This document shows positions 24,075-32,503 of a stretch of 36,481 nt of DNA, piece by piece. The number at the start of each line of letters is the position of its first letter. Position 1 is the stretch's first letter. The stretch is from Candidatus Firestonebacteria bacterium RIFOXYD2_FULL_39_29. GTDB taxonomy: Bacteria > Oederibacteriota > D2-FULL-39-29. Position numbers and translations under genes: made by a program. The notes under the pieces are model-generated. The model was not told the DNA's origin. It saw only the letters and a program-made list of their open reading frames with translations, and did no database searches. The stretch spans positions 1 through 36,481 of the forward strand of contig MFGV01000028.1 of NCBI GenBank assembly GCA_001778375.1, read 5' to 3'.

Positions 24075-24402
24075 AACAAATTCGAAACTCGAAACTCGAG
24101 TGCGCCAAGATAAGCGTATTAGTTAAAGCTGGTAAAAATCCAGCGCAGGCAAAGGGTAGCCACCAGCCTGGAATCAAACCTTGCATTTAACGAGGCAACG
24201 AGTTAAATGAAGCCAAGGTAAGAGGGTCATCGAGTCGTAACGCAAGTAAAGGGATTGAGCCCCGAAATAGAGTGTGTCGGAGGTCGAGACGGTTCGAATC
24301 GGAGCAGACAGAAGACCTGTAGCCGAAAAGGAAAAAAAAGAGGCAAGGATACGGGAACCCGACGGGGTCTGAGACCATGACGAGATGACAAAAGGAACGG
24401 AT

Positions 24403-25917
24403 ATGAACTTGGGAGAGCCAAAACATTCTCTGGAAAAAGAGAAAGCTTCAACAAGCGATAAAAAGCGAGAAGAAGCCGAAGATGTATTGGCAGTCGGACT
24501 AACCCATAGTACCGACGAGAAGCGGGAAACCGCGGGGAGGGAAGGGGTTAGCAGTCAAGCGATGGGTTTCGAGGAAACACCTGCTGTCGTAAAAGATGGG
24601 GCATGGGTGGAAACGAAATTGAAACACATAACACAACTTGCGAAAGAAGACCAAAAGTACAGGTACACGAGACTGATGCACCTGCTAAACGAGGGACATC
24701 TTGAGCAATGCTACTGGATGCTGAAGAAGGATAGAGCCAGTGGCATAGATGGAGTAAGTGTAGAAGAGTATGGAATCAATCTAAAAGAGAACCTGAAAGA
24801 TTTGTTGGAAAGGATGAAGGCATTGCACTATTATCCGCAAGCAGTAAGGCGGGTATATATACCAAAAGGTAACGGAAAAGTAAGAGGACTCGGAATACCT
24901 GCGGTAGAAGATAAAATAGTGCAGATGGGAATGAAAAGAATCCTTGAGGCAATCTATGAGGTTGATTTTAGTGATAGTTCGTACGGATTCAGACCCAAAA
25001 GAAGTTGCCATACAGCCTTGAACGAGTTGGACAAGACAATAATGACCAGACCCATAAATGCAGTGGCAGAAGTAGATATTGAGAAATTCTTTGACACTGT
25101 AGACCATAAGTGGTTAATGGAATGCCTGAAGCAAAGGATAAGCGACACGAGGTTTCTAAGGCTTATAGTAAGATTCTTGAAGGCAGGAGTAATAGAGGAA
25201 GGGGAATATATAGCGACAGACAAAGGGACGCCGCAGGGCGGAGTATTGAGCCCAATGTTAGCAAATATATACCTTCATTATATATTAGACCTGTGGTTTG
25301 AGAAAGTAGCCAAGAAAGAATTGAAAGGATATTCGAAGCTGATAAGGTATGCAGACGACTTTGTGGTGTGTTTTGAGGAAAAAGAATCAGCCATAAGGTT
25401 CATGGAGATGCTGAAGGAAAGGTTTGCGAAATTTGGGTTGAGAATATCTGAGGAAAAGAGCCGAGTCGTGGAGTTTGGGCGGAAGAACTGGGAAGACAAC
25501 AACGGTAAAGGCGGTAAAGGAACAACTTTTGATTTTCTGGGGTTTACGCATTTTGGAGATAAAACCAGAAAAGGCAAATTCAAAGTAGGGCGTAGGACTT
25601 CGAAGAAGAAATTTGTCCAGAAGATACGAGAGATGAACGAATGGTTGAGGAATGTGCGGAATCGTTACAAACTGAAAGAATGGTGGAAAGTTCTGGTAGT
25701 AAAGATGACAGGACACTACCGATATTTTGGAATGAGCGGGAACAGCCGCATGATGTACGAATACTATCAAAGTACATCAAGACTCATATTCAAATGGATA
25801 AACAAGCGAAGTCAGAAGAAGAGTTGCACACAAGTAGAATACGCCAGCTGGTTGAAAAGAAAGTTGCCGGTGCCGAGAATTTATCACAACATCTACACAT
25901 TATATCCGTCAGTATGA
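24403..25917 (+). CDS. ltrA: Group II intron reverse transcriptase/maturase
   Basis: Intron-encoded protein that reverse-transcribes the intron and helps it splice. The reverse-transcriptase domain (about residues 70-330) has 'KDRASGIDGVS', 'RRVYIPKGNGKVRGLGIPAVEDKI', 'SYGFRPKRSCHTAL', 'DIEKFFDTVDH', 'GTPQGGVLSPMLANIYL' and the catalytic YADDF. A maturase/thumb region follows ('FKVGRRTSKKKF', 'GMSGNSRMMYEYY'). The C-terminus ends without an HNH endonuclease domain. The start is unsure: AAAGGA (24391-24396) favours the ATG at 24403, while 24385 is an in-frame alternative without a good site. The ~70 residues before the RT core are low-complexity and overlap what should be ribozyme RNA. Confidence 0.94.
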   Translation: MNLGEPKHSLEKEKASTSDKKREEAEDVLAVGLTHSTDEKRETAGREGVSSQAMGFEETPAVVKDGAWVETKLKHITQLAKEDQKYRYTRLMHLLNEGHLEQCYWMLKKDRASGIDGVSVEEYGINLKENLKDLLERMKALHYYPQAVRRVYIPKGNGKVRGLGIPAVEDKIVQMGMKRILEAIYEVDFSDSSYGFRPKRSCHTALNELDKTIMTRPINAVAEVDIEKFFDTVDHKWLMECLKQRISDTRFLRLIVRFLKAGVIEEGEYIATDKGTPQGGVLSPMLANIYLHYILDLWFEKVAKKELKGYSKLIRYADDFVVCFEEKESAIRFMEMLKERFAKFGLRISEEKSRVVEFGRKNWEDNNGKGGKGTTFDFLGFTHFGDKTRKGKFKVGRRTSKKKFVQKIREMNEWLRNVRNRYKLKEWWKVLVVKMTGHYRYFGMSGNSRMMYEYYQSTSRLIFKWINKRSQKKSCTQVEYASWLKRKLPVPRIYHNIYTLYPSV

Positions 25918-25932
25918 GGATGCTTGAATGAA

Positions 25933-25965
25933 GAGCCGTATGAGGGAAAACTTCAAGTACGGTTC
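25933..25965 (+). ncRNA. Group II intron domain V
   Basis: A 33-nt hairpin with GAGCCGTA at the base pairing with TACGGTTC. It carries the catalytic AGC triad (25934-25936) and the conserved GTACGGTTC 3' strand. It lies 15 nt after the maturase stop codon, as expected. Confidence 0.93.
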
Positions 25966-25990
25966 TGTGAGGGGATGGAGGAAGTAGGAT

Positions 25991-26119
25991 ATGGCAAATC
26001 TAAACGGGCACGAAGTTGGAAACGACGGATACAGCCAAGAAGAGCCTGTAATCACTACGATGCCGTTCTACTCGACAACAATGTTAAAAGTAATAATCAT
26101 GAAAAGCGAGGTTAATTAA
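25991..26119 (+). CDS. Possible small ORF (42 aa) in domain VI, reading into the 3' exon
   Basis: An ATG at 25991, preceded by GGAGG (25977-25981, 9-nt spacing), opens a 42-codon frame: MANLNGHEVGNDGYSQEEP, then VITTMPFYSTTM and a short tail, with stop at 26117-26119. The first 86 nt lie inside domain VI of the intron and the rest lie in the 3' exon. No membrane segment or motif is recognised. It may be only a by-product of an enlarged domain VI loop, so confidence is low. Confidence 0.25.
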   Translation: MANLNGHEVGNDGYSQEEPVITTMPFYSTTMLKVIIMKSEVN

Positions 26120-26176
26120 AAAGGCAAAGAGGGTGCTTGTACAAGTTTTAGAATGGGTAATGTTGGAGAAAAATTG

Positions 26177-26923
26177 ATGGTTGAAGAAATTTCATTCAGT
26201 ATGATAGAAAATGCGGAAGATTCGCTGGCTCATGCTATATTTCATTTGACTGGCGAGAAATCTCCTACAAAAAAAGATTTTAAAAGAGCAATATTGGACA
26301 CATCACATGCAGTGGAATTGCTTCTAAAAGAACGTCTTAAAGTAATACATCCTGCATTTGTTTTAGAAGATATTGACAAATATCCTTCTAAAGAAGCTTC
26401 TACCGTTAATGTTGATTTAGCAATAAAAAGGATTAAAAACATATGTAATTTAAGTATTCCTGAAGATATGATTAAAATAGTTAAGAGATGCCGAAAAATA
26501 AGAAATGAAATAGAGCACTATGAAGTAAATATAACAAAAAAAGAAGCGGAAGCAGTAATTGGAAATATGTTGTCGTTTATTTTTGATTTTGCTGAAAAAT
26601 ATTTGGGATTAAATCTTGAAAAGAAATTTAAAAAAGATGAAGATATGTGGGAGAAGTTGATTGTTATACATGAGTTTTGTGAGAAGCATGTTAGAATATG
26701 TGAAGGTAAATTATTTGATAAAAAGATATTGGTAGACTATTGTCCATATTGTGGTCGCCAAACATTTAATGTAGATTCTGAGAAATGTGAGTTTTGCGGA
26801 CATGAAGAAGAAATGTTTGAATGTGCGTCCTGTGGCGGAAAATACTTTATGGAAGAAAAAAGCGAAAAGAATGAAGAAGGTGATCCTTTGTGTTCAGAAT
26901 GTGCGTCCAAGCACGGCGATTAA
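26177..26923 (+). CDS. HEPN-domain protein with C-terminal zinc ribbons
   Basis: Soluble protein of 248 aa. The N-terminal ~140 residues are an all-helical HEPN-like domain with the RNase-type motif R109-NEIE-H114 (Rx4H) in 'RCRKIRNEIEHYE'. HEPN proteins with this motif are usually metal-independent RNases in toxin-antitoxin, abortive-infection or other defence systems. The C-terminus has two zinc-ribbon units, C189/C192-C204/C207 and C216/C219-C239/C242, which might bind nucleic acid. GGAG (26165-26168) supports the ATG at 26177; an upstream ATG at 26153 lacks a site. It follows the group II intron and is 37 nt from the next gene. Its base composition looks more AT-rich than the flanking housekeeping genes. 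The exact function is unknown. Confidence 0.72.
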   Translation: MVEEISFSMIENAEDSLAHAIFHLTGEKSPTKKDFKRAILDTSHAVELLLKERLKVIHPAFVLEDIDKYPSKEASTVNVDLAIKRIKNICNLSIPEDMIKIVKRCRKIRNEIEHYEVNITKKEAEAVIGNMLSFIFDFAEKYLGLNLEKKFKKDEDMWEKLIVIHEFCEKHVRICEGKLFDKKILVDYCPYCGRQTFNVDSEKCEFCGHEEEMFECASCGGKYFMEEKSEKNEEGDPLCSECASKHGD

Positions 26924-26960
26924 TTAGAAGTAGAAGCTGATCTCTTTTGCGGAGGTAAAT

Positions 26961-27497
26961 TTGTCAAAAAAAACTGAAGAATTAAGGAGCTGTATATATT
27001 TAGTTATTTCATTCTTAATTGTGGTCGTAGTGGTTCCAGGTGTTTCAATTAAGCTTTTAAATATTCTAGGCGAGCTACTGTTTGGTGGTAAAATTGGTCA
27101 ATTTGAAACAGGGCTGTATTATGGCATGGCAATTGTAGGGATGTGTTATCTGTGGTTTAAGTATATATTTAATTATAGAGAAGAAATAAAAAAAAGATGT
27201 TTTAGTAAGTTAGCAGTTAATATTATTAATAGTGACTCAACAAAGGAGATTAAAAAAAATCAATTAGTATTGGCAGAATCAATGCTTATGCTTTACGAAG
27301 ATAAAGATATAAATAAGGCGAGCCAAATTGTAGAAAGTGAGCTAAATCTAGAGCAGAAACTGAAAGAAATCTCTTCTGGACCAAGATATATTTTTAATGA
27401 AGCGCTGGAAGAGAAATATATGAAGCAAATAGGTTATTATTTATATCAAATAGAGTATAATTATGGCTTTCCATACAGGAGAGACCGAAATAAATAA
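26961..27497 (+). CDS. Small membrane protein of unknown function
   Basis: A 178-aa protein I do not recognise. Two membrane segments are evident, about residues 11-35 (IYLVISFLIVVVVVPGVSI) and 50-67 (TGLYYGMAIVGMCYLWF), followed by a charged, mainly helical cytoplasmic region of about 110 residues. The start is TTG at 26961 with GGAGG (26951-26955) 5 nt upstream. It is probably co-transcribed with the HEPN gene 37 nt before it. A soluble nuclease-like protein next to a small membrane protein is a common layout in defence systems, but nothing in this sequence proves that role. Confidence 0.65.
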   Translation: MSKKTEELRSCIYLVISFLIVVVVVPGVSIKLLNILGELLFGGKIGQFETGLYYGMAIVGMCYLWFKYIFNYREEIKKRCFSKLAVNIINSDSTKEIKKNQLVLAESMLMLYEDKDINKASQIVESELNLEQKLKEISSGPRYIFNEALEEKYMKQIGYYLYQIEYNYGFPYRRDRNK

Positions 27498-27637
27498 TGA
27501 GGTGTAGTTATTATATGAATATGAAAAAGAATTTGCGTTAAAGTTAATTTAAACTTTAAGGCAGAAATGACTTCACTCGGTGCTTTGTGGCGGATCTTCA
27601 ATAAATCACAATCGTCAATATTTTTCAAAGGAGCTCT
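27498..27637. promoter_or_regulatory. Spacer before kdsB with perfect 8-bp palindrome
   Basis: TTAAAGTT (27538-27545) and AACTTTAA (27552-27559) form a perfect inverted repeat around AATTTA. It resembles the AACTTTAGTTTAAAC palindrome at 6139-6176. No terminator or clear promoter is seen. Confidence 0.4.
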
Positions 27638-28372
27638 ATGAAAATAATCGGTGTTATTCCGGCCCGGCTTGGGTCTACTCGTTTTCCTGAAAAAGTTATT
27701 GCGGATATTATGGGTAAGCCCATGATCTGGTGGGTCTGGAAGCAGGCGAAAAAGGCTAAGCTTATCTCCGAGTTTTTCATTGCGACGGATGATAAAAGAA
27801 TTTACGATATCGTGAAAAGTTTCGGCGGTAACCCGTTGATGACCTCGAAAAAACATAAGAGCGGGACGGATAGGATTGCTGAGGCTGTGAAAAATATTAA
27901 GGCGGATATAGTGGTAAATATCCAGGGGGATGAGCCTTTAATACGTCCGGATATGCTTGATAAGGCGGTCGAACCGCTTATAATGGATAAAAAACTTGTT
28001 ATGAGTACGCTCGTTTGTAAAGTTTCGGATAAAAAGTTGATGTTGGACCCTAATATAGTGAAGGTTACGGTTGATAAAGATGGGTATGCGCTATATTTTT
28101 CCAGGTCTGCTATTCCCTCTCAGGCAAGAGCGGAGAGTTTCGAGTATTTTTTAAAACATATAGGGGTTTATGTCTATAGAAAGGATTTCCTCTTAAAATA
28201 TGTCCAAATGAAACAGTCAAGTCTGGAGAAAACAGAAAAACTTGAGCAGCTCAGAGTTCTGGAAAATGGGTATAAAATCAAGACGATACAGACAAAGTTT
28301 GACACCGTTCCCGTAGATACGGAAGCGGATTTGAAGAAAGTTGTGGAGATTTTAAGGAAAAACGGCAAGTAA
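27638..28372 (+). CDS. kdsB: 3-deoxy-manno-octulosonate cytidylyltransferase (CMP-Kdo synthetase)
   Basis: Activates Kdo with CTP to CMP-Kdo for lipid A glycosylation. At 244 aa it has the normal length. Motifs: 'IPARLGSTRFPEKV' (nucleotide-binding loop near residues 8-20), 'GKPMIWWV', 'SGTDRIAEA', 'VNIQGDEPLI' with the metal-binding Asp, and 'HIGVYVYRKDFLLKY'. AAAGGAG precedes the ATG. It lies apart from the other Kdo genes, separated by 169 nt with repeats and a promoter, and marks the return from the accessory island to core genes. Confidence 0.96.
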   Translation: MKIIGVIPARLGSTRFPEKVIADIMGKPMIWWVWKQAKKAKLISEFFIATDDKRIYDIVKSFGGNPLMTSKKHKSGTDRIAEAVKNIKADIVVNIQGDEPLIRPDMLDKAVEPLIMDKKLVMSTLVCKVSDKKLMLDPNIVKVTVDKDGYALYFSRSAIPSQARAESFEYFLKHIGVYVYRKDFLLKYVQMKQSSLEKTEKLEQLRVLENGYKIKTIQTKFDTVPVDTEADLKKVVEILRKNGK

Positions 28373-28394
28373 TAATCAACATCAAAGACACTGG

Positions 28395-28415
28395 ATCCTG
28401 AATCGAGTTCAGGAT
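28395..28415. repeat. Palindromic element ATCCTGAA-TCGAG-TTCAGGAT
   Basis: A perfect 8-bp stem with a 5-nt loop, in the context CTGGATCCTGAATCGAG / TTCAGGATGACAG. Elements of this look (GGATCCTGAA...TTCAGGATGAC) are scattered repeats in many bacterial genomes. Confidence 0.7.
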
Positions 28416-28457
28416 GACAGAATAAGCATAAATTTATACAAGAGTGATTATTGTTTA

Positions 28458-28466
28458 TGATATAAT
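28458..28466 (+). promoter_or_regulatory. Extended -10 promoter upstream of pyrG
   Basis: TG-A-TATAAT at 28458-28466 is a full extended -10. No good -35 is seen, which is usual for this class. It lies 76 nt before the pyrG start and just before the AATCAGTGGAATC repeat. Confidence 0.55.
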
Positions 28467-28482
28467 ACTTAATCATAGTAGA

Positions 28483-28520
28483 AATCAGTGGAATCCGGTA
28501 GTTTTGTAATCGGTGAAATC
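28483..28520. repeat. AATCAGTGGAATC dyad repeat, copy 2
   Basis: AATCAGTGGAATC (28483-28495) and AATCGGTGAAATC (28508-28520) are offset by 25 nt, exactly as in copy 1 at 13694-13731. It lies in the predicted pyrG leader. Confidence 0.7.
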
Positions 28521-28541
28521 TTTTTGACAAAGGAGAAGGAA

Positions 28542-30170
28542 ATGGCAAAATACATTTTTGTAACCGGAGGGGTTGTATCATCTCTTGGAAAGGGTATTAC
28601 CAGTTCATCCATAGGATGTTTACTTGAGTCAAGAGGTCTGAAAGTCACTCTCCAGAAATTTGACCCCTACATAAATGTTGATCCCGGAACGATGAATCCC
28701 TACCAGCACGGTGAGGTATTTGTGACAGATGACGGAGCCGAAACTGACCTTGACCTTGGGCACTATGAAAGATTTACAAGTGCCAATATGACAAAAGACA
28801 ATAATGTAACCACAGGTCAGATATATTTCTCGGTTATTACTAAAGAAAGGAAAGGCGAGTATCTCGGGAAAACTATTCAAGTCATTCCTCATATAACCAA
28901 CGAAATCAAAGAACGAATTCATAAAGTTACAAAAGATAAAGACGTTGATGTTGCAATAATTGAAATAGGCGGCACCGTAGGAGATATAGAATCCCTCCCT
29001 TTTATGGAAGCTATCAGACAGTTTAGAAAAGATGTTGGCAAAGAAAATGTTGCATATGTTCATGTTACTTTAGTTCCTCATATAAGTACAGCGGGTGAAC
29101 TTAAAACGAAACCCACCCAGCATTCAGTGGCGCAACTAAGAAGCATCGGTATTCAGCCTGATATTTTGATTTGCAGGTCTTCCAGGCCACTTACAAAAGA
29201 TGTCAGGAGTAAACTTTCACTGTTTTGTAATGTCGAAGAAGAAGCTGTTATCCAGAATCTTGACGCGCATTCGGTTTACGAATTACCACTCAGGTTAAAA
29301 GAAGATGGGTTGGATATAATTCTTATGAAAATACTTAACCTTAGATACGGAAAACAAAATATTTCCACCTGGGAGAAAGCAGTTGATAAGGTTATTAATC
29401 CGGCGAAAGCTGTTAATATAGGTATAGTAGGAAAATATGTTGAGCTGCTGGATGCGTATAAAAGTATTATTGAGGCTTTTGTCCACGCCGGAATACCGAA
29501 TGATGCCAGGGTTAACCTTCACTGGATAGAGGCGGATTCAATTATGAAAAATGGCGCTAAAGCAGCTCTCAAAGATGTAACCGGAATTCTCGTTCCCGGA
29601 GGTTTTGGCGGAAGAGGTATAGAAGGAAAGATAGAAGCTATAAGGTACGCGAGAGAAGAAAAACTTCCGTTTTTTGGTATCTGCCTGGGGATGCAATGCG
29701 CAGTTATAGAATACGCAAGAAATGTCCTCGGTTTAAAAGGTTCTAACAGTACAGAATTTGATCAAAACACCAAGTATAAAGTAATATCTCTGTTGGACAG
29801 TCAGCGTAATGTGACGGATATGGGCGGGACCATGCGTCTTGGAGCCTGGGATTGCAAACTTTCCAAAGGCTCAAAAGCATACGAAGCCTATTGCAAGGAA
29901 GCCATTTCTGAACGGCACAGACACAGATATGAGTTTAATAATGAATATAGAGCGGCCATGAAAGCCAAAGGTTTAAAACTTACCGGCACCACAATGGACG
30001 GAGGCTTGGTGGAGATTGTTGAAATAGCCGAGCATCCCTGGTTTGTAGGCGTTCAGTTCCATCCGGAATTTAAGTCCAGACCTTTATCTCCGCACCCGCT
30101 TTTTGCGGATTTTGTAAAGGCCTCTCTTCATAAAAAAGAAAAGCCTCAATCTAAAAAGAGGAAAAAATAA
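28542..30170 (+). CDS. pyrG: CTP synthase
   Basis: Makes CTP from UTP, ATP and glutamine. It has 542 aa from the ATG at 28542, which follows AAAGGAGAAGG; the in-frame ATG at 28488 would add 18 residues not found in the family. The synthase domain begins '[17 protein letters not shown]' and contains '[21 protein letters not shown]' and '[11 protein letters not shown]'. The C-terminal class I glutamine amidotransferase domain has '[11 protein letters not shown]', the nucleophile Cys in 'FGICLGMQ' and '[10 protein letters not shown]'. The next gene starts directly after the stop. Placement before Kdo genes fits the CTP need of KdsB. Confidence 0.98.
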   Translation: MAKYIFVTGGVVSSLGKGITSSSIGCLLESRGLKVTLQKFDPYINVDPGTMNPYQHGEVFVTDDGAETDLDLGHYERFTSANMTKDNNVTTGQIYFSVITKERKGEYLGKTIQVIPHITNEIKERIHKVTKDKDVDVAIIEIGGTVGDIESLPFMEAIRQFRKDVGKENVAYVHVTLVPHISTAGELKTKPTQHSVAQLRSIGIQPDILICRSSRPLTKDVRSKLSLFCNVEEEAVIQNLDAHSVYELPLRLKEDGLDIILMKILNLRYGKQNISTWEKAVDKVINPAKAVNIGIVGKYVELLDAYKSIIEAFVHAGIPNDARVNLHWIEADSIMKNGAKAALKDVTGILVPGGFGGRGIEGKIEAIRYAREEKLPFFGICLGMQCAVIEYARNVLGLKGSNSTEFDQNTKYKVISLLDSQRNVTDMGGTMRLGAWDCKLSKGSKAYEAYCKEAISERHRHRYEFNNEYRAAMKAKGLKLTGTTMDGGLVEIVEIAEHPWFVGVQFHPEFKSRPLSPHPLFADFVKASLHKKEKPQSKKRKK

Positions 30171-30983
30171 ATGACAGGTTTTGACTATAAAGCAAATAAA
30201 GGGAAGTTTATCCTGATATCAGGGCCTTGCGTTATTGAATCGGAAGAGATGTGTATTTCTATTGCTAGAAAGATTAAAGAGATCGCTACCGGGTTGAAGA
30301 TCCCTTTTATATTTAAAGCGTCTTATGATAAGAGCAACCGGACGGCTGTGGAAAATTACAGGGGTCCTGGAATTAAAGAGGGGCTTAGAATACTTCAAAA
30401 AGTAAAAGAGAAGGTAGGAGTTCCTATCCTTACTGACGTTCATTGCTGCAGTGAAGTTGATGCCGTTGCAGAAGTTGCAGATATTATTCAAATTCCTGCG
30501 TACCTTTGTCAGCAGACTACGCTGACTTTGAAGGTGGCAAATACCGGTCGAGTTGTAAACATAAAAAAAGCTCAGTTTTTGTCTCCGTGGGATATGAAAA
30601 AGATTATCACTAAAATAGAATCTACAGGAAACAAGAAGATAATTATTACCGAACGCGGTTCTATATTCGGCTATAGCACGCTGATTACCGATATGAGGGC
30701 GTTTACAATTATGAAGAGTTACGGTTATCCTGTAATATTTGATGTCACTCATGCCGTTCGAGTTCCGGGTTTTACCAGTAAGGATAAAAGAGGCGGGACC
30801 CCTGAGATGATAATGCCTATGGCGCTTTCCGGAATTGCTGCGGGTAGTTCCGGTCTTTTCATTGAGACACATCCGAATTGCAGAAATGCCCTGTGTGATG
30901 CATCTTCCATGCTGCCGCTTAATGAGTTAAAAGAACTTCTTAATAGGGCAAAAAAAATATATAATATTGTAAAGGATCGGTGA
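30171..30983 (+). CDS. kdsA: 3-deoxy-D-manno-octulosonate-8-phosphate synthase
   Basis: Condenses arabinose-5-phosphate with phosphoenolpyruvate to Kdo-8-phosphate. It has 270 aa with 'ISGPCVIESEE' (PEP-binding), 'FKASYDKSNRTA', 'GPGIKEGLRILQKVK', 'TDVH', 'QIPAYLCQQT', 'TERGSIFGY' and 'FDVTHAV..PG'. The PCVIES cysteine region and 'LFIETHPNC..ALCDA' suggest a metal-dependent or mixed class, which I did not resolve. It begins immediately after pyrG and ends 1 nt before kdsD. Confidence 0.97.
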   Translation: MTGFDYKANKGKFILISGPCVIESEEMCISIARKIKEIATGLKIPFIFKASYDKSNRTAVENYRGPGIKEGLRILQKVKEKVGVPILTDVHCCSEVDAVAEVADIIQIPAYLCQQTTLTLKVANTGRVVNIKKAQFLSPWDMKKIITKIESTGNKKIIITERGSIFGYSTLITDMRAFTIMKSYGYPVIFDVTHAVRVPGFTSKDKRGGTPEMIMPMALSGIAAGSSGLFIETHPNCRNALCDASSMLPLNELKELLNRAKKIYNIVKDR

Positions 30984-30984
30984 A

Positions 30985-31953
30985 ATGGTCAACAATAAAT
31001 ATCTGATTAAGAAAGCAAAAGAAGTTTTAAGAATAGAGTCCGGATCGGTTTTGGCTCTTACAAAAAGTATAGATAAGAACTTTATAAAGGCGGTTGACCT
31101 CCTTTATAAATGCAGGGGAAGGGTTATTGTGACCGGTATCGGGAAATCCGGTATTATAGCCAGAAAGATTTCAGCGACAATGGCTTCTACCGGTACGCCG
31201 GCTTTGTTCCTTCATTCAGCTGAGGGTCTTCATGGCGATTTGGGGACAGTTTTAAGTTCTGATGTTGTTATAGCTTTATCACAGAGCGGGGAGTCAAAAG
31301 AGTTGTTGGAAATACTGCCTGCAATTAAAAAAATTGGTGCAAAATTGATAGCCTTGACAGGAGACATGGAATCTGAATTGGCGAAAAGCAGTAATATTAG
31401 TTTAAATGTAGAAGTAAAGGAAGAGGCCTGTCCTCTTGGCTTGGCTCCAACTGCTTCTTCTATGGCCCAGCTTGCTATGGGAGACGCCCTGGCGGTGGTA
31501 CTTTTGATCAAAAGGGGTTTCAATAAACAGGATTATGCTCTCCTCCATCCAGGAGGCAGTTTAGGGCGGAAATTAAAAAAAGTTGAAGATATTATGCGTA
31601 AAGGAAATGAACTCCCGGTTGTTTGTGAAAATGTTAATATGAGAAAAGTTATATATGAAATGACCTCAAAAAAAATGGGTTGTACCTCGGTTGTAGATAA
31701 AAGAGGAAGATTGACCGGTATAATAACCGATCAAAATCTCAGAACACATCTTACTTTAGACAGGAATATTATGCAGAAAAAAGCGCGGGATATCATGACT
31801 AAAAATCCTCGAACTATCTGTAAAGATGCTCTGGTGGATGAGGCCGTAAGGATGACAGAAGTAAAGTCGATAAGTACACTGTTGGTAACGGGAAAGACTG
31901 ATCGGCTTGTTGGAATTATCCATCTTCATGATCTTTTAAAATTAAGCAGGTAG
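30985..31953 (+). CDS. kdsD: Arabinose-5-phosphate isomerase (KdsD/KpsF family)
   Basis: Interconverts ribulose-5-phosphate and arabinose-5-phosphate, supplying KdsA. It has 322 aa. The SIS domain (about 35-190) has 'VTGIGKSGIIARKISATMASTGTPALFLH', 'GDLGTVLSSDVVIALSQSGES' and 'CPLGLAPTASS'. Two CBS domains fill the C-terminus (about 205-322; 'DIMRKGNELPVV', 'ARDIMTKNPRTI'). It sits directly after kdsA. A kdsC phosphatase gene, common at this point in other genomes, is absent: the next gene is lptC. Confidence 0.95.
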   Translation: MVNNKYLIKKAKEVLRIESGSVLALTKSIDKNFIKAVDLLYKCRGRVIVTGIGKSGIIARKISATMASTGTPALFLHSAEGLHGDLGTVLSSDVVIALSQSGESKELLEILPAIKKIGAKLIALTGDMESELAKSSNISLNVEVKEEACPLGLAPTASSMAQLAMGDALAVVLLIKRGFNKQDYALLHPGGSLGRKLKKVEDIMRKGNELPVVCENVNMRKVIYEMTSKKMGCTSVVDKRGRLTGIITDQNLRTHLTLDRNIMQKKARDIMTKNPRTICKDALVDEAVRMTEVKSISTLLVTGKTDRLVGIIHLHDLLKLSR

Positions 31954-31960
31954 AATAACT

Positions 31961-32503
31961 TTGAAAAAATCGGTGTTCATAGTTGTTTTAATCCTCTTTT
32001 TTTGCGGTTGCAGTGAATCCGGGAGAAAAGCCTCCCTTTCCGATAAGACAAGGGATGTGGTAACAATGAGGGGCTTTCATATGGTGCAGACTGAACTGGG
32101 AATAAAAAAATATGAGATAGATGCTGCTGAGGCCTCAATTAATCCCAGGGCAAAAAGAATCAGGTTTTTTAATGTAAAAACCAGGTACTATGATAAGGAT
32201 AAAGAAGTCGCAAATCTAAAGTCTGAAACAGGTGTTGTTAGAACTGATACTAATGATATAGATGTTAAGGGTAATGTAGTACTTACTACAATGGATGGCT
32301 CCAGACTTGAAACCTCAAGTCTTACCTGGTATAGCGTAAAAAACAAGCTTCAAACAAATGAATATGTAAAAGTTGTGAAGGGTGATAATACGATGGAAGG
32401 CGTGGGAATGGAGTCAGATCTTATGCTGGAAAATATTACCCTAAAGAAAGTAAGTACTAAAATATCGGATCCGGATGCCTTTAAGGAAAAGAAAAAGAAA
32501 TGA
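31961..32503 (+). CDS. lptC: LPS export protein LptC
   Basis: Inner-membrane-anchored periplasmic part of the LPS-transport bridge. It has 180 aa. The TTG start at 31961 comes 7 nt after the kdsD stop with only a weak AGG site. The N-terminus is a membrane segment with two cysteines (C15, C17 in FFCGC), possibly a lipoprotein signal. The rest is the LptC beta-jellyroll pattern ('[23 protein letters not shown]', '[24 protein letters not shown]'). The call rests on the domain pattern and the lptC-lptA-lptB order. It overlaps lptA by 4 nt (ATGA). Confidence 0.88.
   Translation: MKKSVFIVVLILFFCGCSESGRKASLSDKTRDVVTMRGFHMVQTELGIKKYEIDAAEASINPRAKRIRFFNVKTRYYDKDKEVANLKSETGVVRTDTNDIDVKGNVVLTTMDGSRLETSSLTWYSVKNKLQTNEYVKVVKGDNTMEGVGMESDLMLENITLKKVSTKISDPDAFKEKKKK

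Larger units (their letters stand above)
24100..26076 (+). mobile_element. Complete group II intron
   Basis: The 5' end is GTGCG at 24100-24104. Domain V is at 25933-25965 (GAGCCGTATG ... GTACGGTTC). The 3' end is CTACTCGAC, ending at 26076. IBS1 ACTCGA (24094-24099) is exactly complementary to a candidate EBS1 TCGAGT (24230-24235). In domain VI, GAG/CTC closes the stem (25969-25971 with 26071-26073), A26070 bulges at the usual branch-point distance (seventh base from the end), and GGGATGG pairs with CCGTTCT. The reverse transcriptase lies between. It is inserted in intergenic DNA within CGAAACT heptad repeats, after the regulator gene and before the HEPN gene. Confidence 0.92.

Noticed and set aside
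25924-26115. A 63-codon frame overlapping intron domains V and VI
   Set aside because: It is read straight through the conserved domain V sequence; the DNA is explained by ribozyme structure, and no good ribosome binding site precedes it.
24075-26152. Insertion sequence or transposon instead of an intron
   Set aside because: There is no transposase, terminal inverted repeat or target duplication; the GTGCG start, domain V, bulged A and EBS/IBS match identify a group II intron.
30219-30872. Long minus-strand open frame opposite kdsA
   Set aside because: It lies entirely within the well-supported kdsA gene and its translation has no recognisable features.
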